Shown piece after piece: positions 15,097 to 18,190 of a stretch of 18,190 nt of DNA. The translations under genes were made by a program, and so were the position numbers. Below the pieces are notes generated by a model. It did not search any database. It was not told where the DNA came from and saw nothing but the letters and a program-made list of their open reading frames with translations. The stretch comes from Sporosarcina sp. Its GTDB lineage: Bacteria > Bacillota > Bacilli > Bacillales_A > Planococcaceae. The stretch is from contig JARIDM010000061.1 in NCBI GenBank assembly GCA_029263945.1, positions 1 to 18,190 of the forward strand. Reading direction: 5' to 3'. The stretch's first letter is position 1, and each line of letters opens with the position of its first letter.

Positions 15097-15773
15097 GGCA
15101 TTTGCCTCCGATCATCAGTGATCAGACCATCTTTAAGCGTAATCACTCGATTCGTATAAGCGGCAATCTCCTCTTCATGCGTGACGATAATCACGGTTTT
15201 TCCTTCTTGATTTAACTCGACAAGTAATTTCATAATTTGCGCACTGGTTTTTGAGTCTAGTGCACCCGTTGGTTCATCCGCTAAAATAATGGTCGGATTA
15301 TTGACAAGTGCACGGGCAATTGCGACACGCTGTTTTTGTCCCCCAGATAATTCGTTTGGCAAATGACTCATTCGATCTTCTAGCCCAACTTTCACCAACA
15401 TTTCTTTGGCACGTTCCGTCCGTTCGCGCTTCGGCACATTTGCGTATGAAAGGGGTGATTCAACATTGCGTACGGCATTTAAGCGGGGCAATAAGAAAAA
15501 TTGTTGAAATACGAAACCAATATGCTCATTTCTTAGTTTTGCAAGTTGGTTTTCTTTCACTGAACCAATTTCCTCCCCGTTCAACTCATATGTCCCTTCC
15601 GTTGACCGGTCTAAAAAACCAATAATATTCATCAATGTCGACTTCCCTGAACCTGATGGACCCATAATTGCAACAAATTCACCATCGCTAATTTCAAGGT
15701 CAATCCCGTTTAATACAGGTACTTGTAAAGAGCCACTTCCATAAACTTTTGTGATATCACTCAACTTCATCAT
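15093..15773 (-). CDS. yknY: MacB/YknY-type ABC transporter ATPase
   Basis: ATPase subunit of the LolD/MacB/YknY class. In 226 residues: Walker A GPSGSGKST (38-46), Q-loop Gln90 or Gln91 in FVFQQFFLLP, signature LSGGQ (142-146), Walker B IILADE (162-167), and the GALDSKT and VTHE motifs. The segment LNIIGFLDRST-like (MNIIGFLDRSTEG) and LADEPTGALDS are typical of this class. The start is at 15773 or the next codon 15770, with GGAAG 9 nt upstream. It overlaps the adaptor gene by 17 bp and the permease gene by 4 bp, so the three form one tightly coupled unit. Confidence 0.92.
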   Translation of the reverse strand: MMKLSDITKVYGSGSLQVPVLNGIDLEISDGEFVAIMGPSGSGKSTLMNIIGFLDRSTEGTYELNGEEIGSVKENQLAKLRNEHIGFVFQQFFLLPRLNAVRNVESPLSYANVPKRERTERAKEMLVKVGLEDRMSHLPNELSGGQKQRVAIARALVNNPTIILADEPTGALDSKTSAQIMKLLVELNQEGKTVIIVTHEEEIAAYTNRVITLKDGLITDDRRQMP

Positions 15774-16950
15774 AGGATGTCACTTCCATTCCGTCGTGCA
15801 TACTTTCATTTGGATTAATGACGATTAACTCACCATCAGCGACACCTTCAACGATACCAACAAATTCATCATTCATTTCACCCGTTTGAACAACTCTCTT
15901 TTCTAATTTTTCCTCCACAAGTACATAAACAATTTCTTGGCCTTCTTCATCGTACGTTAACGCCATATGTGGGACCGCTAAAATTGTACCGTCTCCAGAA
16001 ATATTCACTTCCAATGAAACGTGGAAGCCCTGACGAAGTTCAGATGTGTCATCGGTAATTGCCACCTTAAAAGGATACATCGTGACGTTTCCGCCGCCAC
16101 CACCGTATTCATCCATCTCCCCTTCACCTTCTGGGAATTGCGAAATCGATTCTACAACACCATTCCACTCACGGTCTTTAAATACTTTCGGACGAATGAC
16201 AACTGCCTGGTTTGGTTGAATTTTGACCGTATCAAATTCACTCATTGTGCCGATTACTTTAAATGGTTCGCTTGAAATAATATGAATTACAGGCATGGAA
16301 GAACCTGTTTCTGAAGGTTCTATATTTTTATTCACCTTTACAACGGTGCCTTCAATTTTACTCACAACAGTCATACTTTTCTTTACTTCGGACAATTCAT
16401 TAATGCTTTCTTGTGCAGATGAAAGTTCGTCTTTGGTATTTTCAATCGCCATTTGACTTTGCACTTTTTCTTTTTCCAACATTATGACATCTTCTTGTGT
16501 ATAGCCATCTTCCCCGCCAATTTTCTTCTTCATATCGGTAATTCTTTTCCCCATGTCCGCAACTTCTTTTTGCTCAAGGCTTAGCCTATTTGACGTTAAA
16601 TCTCGGGCTCGTACCGCTTTATTGTATTCTGCATCTATTTTAGATGAATCATATTTAAAGAGTGGCTCATCTACAGTGACTTTTTGATTCTCTTCGACTA
16701 AATACTCAAACACTTCGCCGTTCTCTGGATCCAAGAAAACTTTCTGTTCTTCTTCAGGAATAACTTGACCAGTGACAAGTATGGATTCACCTAAAGATTG
16801 CTCACTTATTCTTTGAACAACCATGCCTTCTTCGAAAAATTCATCACCAAAGTCTTCGTTAGGCTTTACCATAAAATAATAAATAAGAGCCGCTATAATT
16901 ACCAACAATCCAATGATGCTTAAAAGCCAAATCCATACTTTCTTCTTCAT
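15757..16950 (-). CDS. yknX: Membrane-fusion-type adaptor of ABC exporter, YknX-like
   Basis: Adaptor protein of the RND/MacA-type family, anchored by one N-terminal membrane segment (WIWLLSIIGLLVIIAALIYYF, about 6-27) without a lipobox. A biotinyl-lipoyl-like half follows (GQVIPEEEQKVFLDPENGEVFEYLVEENQKV), then a coiled-coil hairpin of about 100-195, the second lipoyl half (SKIEGTVVKV), a beta-barrel and a C-terminal domain. A short glycine-rich loop at about 288-294 (EYGGGGGNV) is unusual. It would link the YknYZ-like transporter to the cell surface or act as chaperone for its substrate. The ATG at 16950 has GGGGGGAAAG upstream. No YknW-like gene precedes it; upstream lies the terminator of the FMN reductase gene. 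Confidence 0.88.
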   Translation of the reverse strand: MKKKVWIWLLSIIGLLVIIAALIYYFMVKPNEDFGDEFFEEGMVVQRISEQSLGESILVTGQVIPEEEQKVFLDPENGEVFEYLVEENQKVTVDEPLFKYDSSKIDAEYNKAVRARDLTSNRLSLEQKEVADMGKRITDMKKKIGGEDGYTQEDVIMLEKEKVQSQMAIENTKDELSSAQESINELSEVKKSMTVVSKIEGTVVKVNKNIEPSETGSSMPVIHIISSEPFKVIGTMSEFDTVKIQPNQAVVIRPKVFKDREWNGVVESISQFPEGEGEMDEYGGGGGNVTMYPFKVAITDDTSELRQGFHVSLEVNISGDGTILAVPHMALTYDEEGQEIVYVLVEEKLEKRVVQTGEMNDEFVGIVEGVADGELIVINPNESMHDGMEVTSYDEVE

Positions 16951-16978
16951 TCAACTTTCCCCCCAATTGCTTTCTTTT

Positions 16979-17006
16979 TTTATAATGTGTATAAAATGCA
17001 TCTCAA
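16979..17006 (-). promoter_or_regulatory. Possible promoter of the yknXYZ-type operon
   Basis: Minus-strand TTGAGA (17001-17006), a 16-bp spacer and TATAAA (16979-16984) lie about 28 bp before the adaptor start. The surrounding DNA is very AT-rich and a second -10-like TATACT occurs nearby, so the exact site is uncertain. Confidence 0.35.
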
Positions 17007-17100
17007 GTATAACGTATTTACAATCCTTAAAGTTTCATTTTTTTACTATTCATGAAATTATTTCTGTCGACAAATTTCCTCAGAATTATTTTCGGAAAAC

Positions 17101-17138
17101 AAAAAAAGCAGCCCTCATAAAAAGAGGTACTGCTTTTT
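17101..17138 (-). terminator. Intrinsic terminator after the FMN reductase gene
   Basis: AAAAAGCAG (17103-17111) pairs with CTGCTTTTT (17130-17138), with inner CCTC/GAGG. The minus strand continues with Ts, 18 bp after the reductase stop. A T-run also exists on the plus strand, so it could work both ways. Confidence 0.88.
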
Positions 17139-17156
17139 CGAATTTCTCAATAAACC

Positions 17157-17705
17157 TTACTTTTTGCTGTTATAAAATGCGATAAAGTTTTCAACGACTG
17201 TATCTAAAAAGGCAATCGTTGCTTCATCTGTTAAATTACCTGCTTCATCTAACTTCTCGTGAATCGCACCAACATATACTTCGTTTCCTGGTAATAAATC
17301 TGGCGCTAACATTGGATTTGAAAGAATTTCTCTCAAGTGAATCTGCGCACGTATTGAACCAAATACACCCATAGATGCCCCAATCATAAAGCCTGGTTTC
17401 CCTTGAAGTACTAGGTCCCCACGTGAACACCAATCGATGGCATTTTTCATCGCACCTGGAATTGAGAAATTGTACTCAGGTGCAGCAAATAAGACGGCAT
17501 CTGAATCCTTAACATTGTTTTTAAATGCTTGAACATTTTCGGGCGCTGCATTTTCAATATCGACCGAGAACATTTCTAAATTGTTAATCGATACTGGTGT
17601 GATTTCCAATTTATCTGCATATCGTTTCCCCATATATTCAACCAACTTTAAGTTGAATGAATTCGAACTCGTACTACCAATAACTGCTTTTACTCTAATA
17701 ACCAT
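17157..17705 (-). CDS. NADPH-dependent FMN reductase (azo/quinone/chromate reductase family)
   Basis: Flavodoxin-fold oxidoreductase that passes electrons from NAD(P)H through FMN to quinones, azo dyes, chromate or free flavin. In 182 residues the phosphate-binding loop GSTSSNSFN (10-18) and the isoalloxazine-contact segment PEYNFSIPGAMKNAIDW (76-92) are clear, as is the later GASMGVFGSIRAQIHLR. It has no signal peptide and is cytosolic. It is a single gene with its own terminator. AAAGGAG lies 9 nt before the ATG at 17705. About 70 bp upstream of the start is a GTATG-N3-CATAC dyad, like sites of quinone-sensing HxlR/DUF24 repressors, which would suit such an enzyme. The true substrate cannot be told from sequence. 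Confidence 0.88.
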   Translation of the reverse strand: MVIRVKAVIGSTSSNSFNLKLVEYMGKRYADKLEITPVSINNLEMFSVDIENAAPENVQAFKNNVKDSDAVLFAAPEYNFSIPGAMKNAIDWCSRGDLVLQGKPGFMIGASMGVFGSIRAQIHLREILSNPMLAPDLLPGNEVYVGAIHEKLDEAGNLTDEATIAFLDTVVENFIAFYNSKK

Positions 17706-17774
17706 GATGAAAAACTCCTTTTATTCTATATATTGTGTGACCGTTAAAATTACCTTGAATTCTAACCATTATTA

Positions 17775-17787
17775 GTATGTACCATAC
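17775..17787. promoter_or_regulatory. Dyad GTATG-N3-CATAC, possible HxlR/QsrR-type operator
   Basis: GTATGTACCATAC is a perfect dyad (5 bp arms, 3-bp centre) about 70 bp upstream of the FMN reductase start. It fits the GTAT-N5-ATAC core recalled for the staphylococcal quinone sensor QsrR. I could not place a good -35/-10 pair around it. Confidence 0.4.
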
Positions 17788-17861
17788 GCGCCAAAAAATA
17801 AAAAGATATGCTCACATAACAACAGAAATGAAATTCTATCGCATTGAAAAAACAGGACGAT

Positions 17862-17876
17862 TTGCGATCTACGCAA
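17862..17876. promoter_or_regulatory. Dyad TTGCG-N5-CGCAA near the acetyltransferase promoter
   Basis: A perfect 5-5-5 dyad whose right arm falls where the -35 of the downstream promoter would be. The position suits a repressor or activator site; the regulator is unknown. Confidence 0.3.
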
Positions 17877-17892
17877 TTCTTTGTAATCATTC

Positions 17893-17901
17893 TGCTATAC
17901 T
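17893..17901 (+). promoter_or_regulatory. Extended -10 promoter of the acetyltransferase gene
   Basis: TGCTATACT combines the TGn extension with a near-consensus -10 (TATACT at 17896-17901). No good -35 is present, as is usual for extended -10 promoters. The predicted leader is about 110 nt. Confidence 0.5.
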
Positions 17902-18020
17902 AACAGAAAAGAAAGTAATTTCTCACGATCCACAAACGCGCAGTTTTAAGGAGAAGAACTTTAGTGTAGGTATGTAGGATAAGGTGAAGTAGATAATAAT
18001 TTCTTTGGGAAGGTGAATTT

Positions 18021-18190
18021 ATGAATTACAAGGTTATTGAACTTAATGATTTACAGGTGGAAGAAATTGAAAATAGACTTGAAAAATATGACAAAAACCA
18101 TATTACTTATGAAATTCCAGGTAGTATAAAAATTGGTGTGATGAACGAAGATAAATTAATTGCTGGAGCAGATGCATGTATGACTGCATT
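18021..18190 (+). CDS. GNAT-family N-acetyltransferase, 3' end cut off
   Basis: Only the first 56 codons are in the window: MNYKVIELNDLQVEEIENRLEKYD..., then GSIKIGVMNEDKLIAGADACMTA. The opening and the beta-strand pair around IKIGVMNEDKLIAGADA fit the N-terminal part of GNAT acetyltransferases, in which the substrate-side strands come before the acetyl-CoA loop. The diagnostic Q/RxxGxG/A loop would lie beyond the window edge, so the family call is by resemblance only and the substrate is unknown. The ATG at 18021 is preceded by GAAGGTGA with good spacing. An extended -10 promoter and a dyad lie upstream. Confidence 0.6.
   Translation, partial: MNYKVIELNDLQVEEIENRLEKYDKNHITYEIPGSIKIGVMNEDKLIAGADACMTA

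Larger units (their letters stand above)
17706..18020. other. Intergenic region between divergent reductase and acetyltransferase genes
   Basis: This 315-bp gap holds the GTATG-N3-CATAC dyad (17775-17787), a TTGCG-N5-CGCAA dyad (17862-17876) and an extended -10 promoter (17893-17901) facing the acetyltransferase gene, leaving a 5' leader of about 110 nt. I see no terminator, riboswitch or convincing small gene; a 66-codon reading frame at 17777 lacks a ribosome site. Confidence 0.5.

Noticed and set aside
17777..17977. Possible 66-codon plus-strand gene
   Set aside because: No Shine-Dalgarno site before the ATG, a composition unlike a protein, and it covers the promoter region of the acetyltransferase gene.

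Overview
The window reads as chromosomal DNA of a low- to mid-GC Gram-positive bacterium of the order Bacillales. The evidence is strong AAGGAGG-type ribosome sites, several GTG and TTG starts, S-box (SAM-I) riboswitches with intrinsic terminators, and closest recalled relatives in Bacillus subtilis (YueK, YkkCD, MetI, MetC, YitJ, MetE, YknXYZ). A Planococcaceae-type genus (Sporosarcina, Lysinibacillus or similar) is my best guess; the sequence alone does not prove it. I see no transposase, CRISPR array, tRNA or rRNA.

Layout. 1-1447 (-) is a nicotinate phosphoribosyltransferase for NAD salvage, cut at its 3' end. 1533-2190 (-) is a two-gene SMR efflux pair of the YkkC/YkkD type. 2342-3178 (-) is a nucleotidyltransferase of the aminoglycoside/lincosamide-modifying fold, followed by a terminator. 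3364-4263 (+) is a diacylglycerol-kinase-family lipid kinase that appears to lack any ATG, GTG or TTG start at the right place. It overlaps tail to tail with an O6-alkylguanine-DNA alkyltransferase gene (4246-4776, -). 4975-6464 (+) is fetAB, a putative iron exporter whose -10 box sits inside a perfect 7-1-7 palindrome resembling a PerR box.

The centre (6474-13849) is a methionine module made of two convergent operons, each led by its own SAM-I riboswitch. On the plus strand metI-metC turns activated homoserine plus cysteine into cystathionine and then homocysteine. On the minus strand a bifunctional homocysteine methyltransferase/methylenetetrahydrofolate reductase (yitJ type) and B12-independent metE make 5-methyl-tetrahydrofolate and methylate homocysteine to methionine. 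High SAM should switch off both arms together. Between the two facing terminators lies the least explained element of the window: six units with an exact 20-bp period (9106-9225), in which 10 bp are conserved (TAATTGGGCG) and 10 bp are unrelated from unit to unit.

The right part (minus strand) holds an overlapping three-gene export operon, adaptor-ATPase-permease of the YknXYZ/MacAB type (13882-16950), and an NADPH-dependent FMN reductase (17157-17705) with a GTATG-N3-CATAC dyad upstream. The window ends inside a GNAT acetyltransferase gene (18021 onward, +).

Best candidates for something undescribed: the 20-bp periodic array, the PerR-like control of fetAB, and the ATC/ATT start of the lipid kinase.
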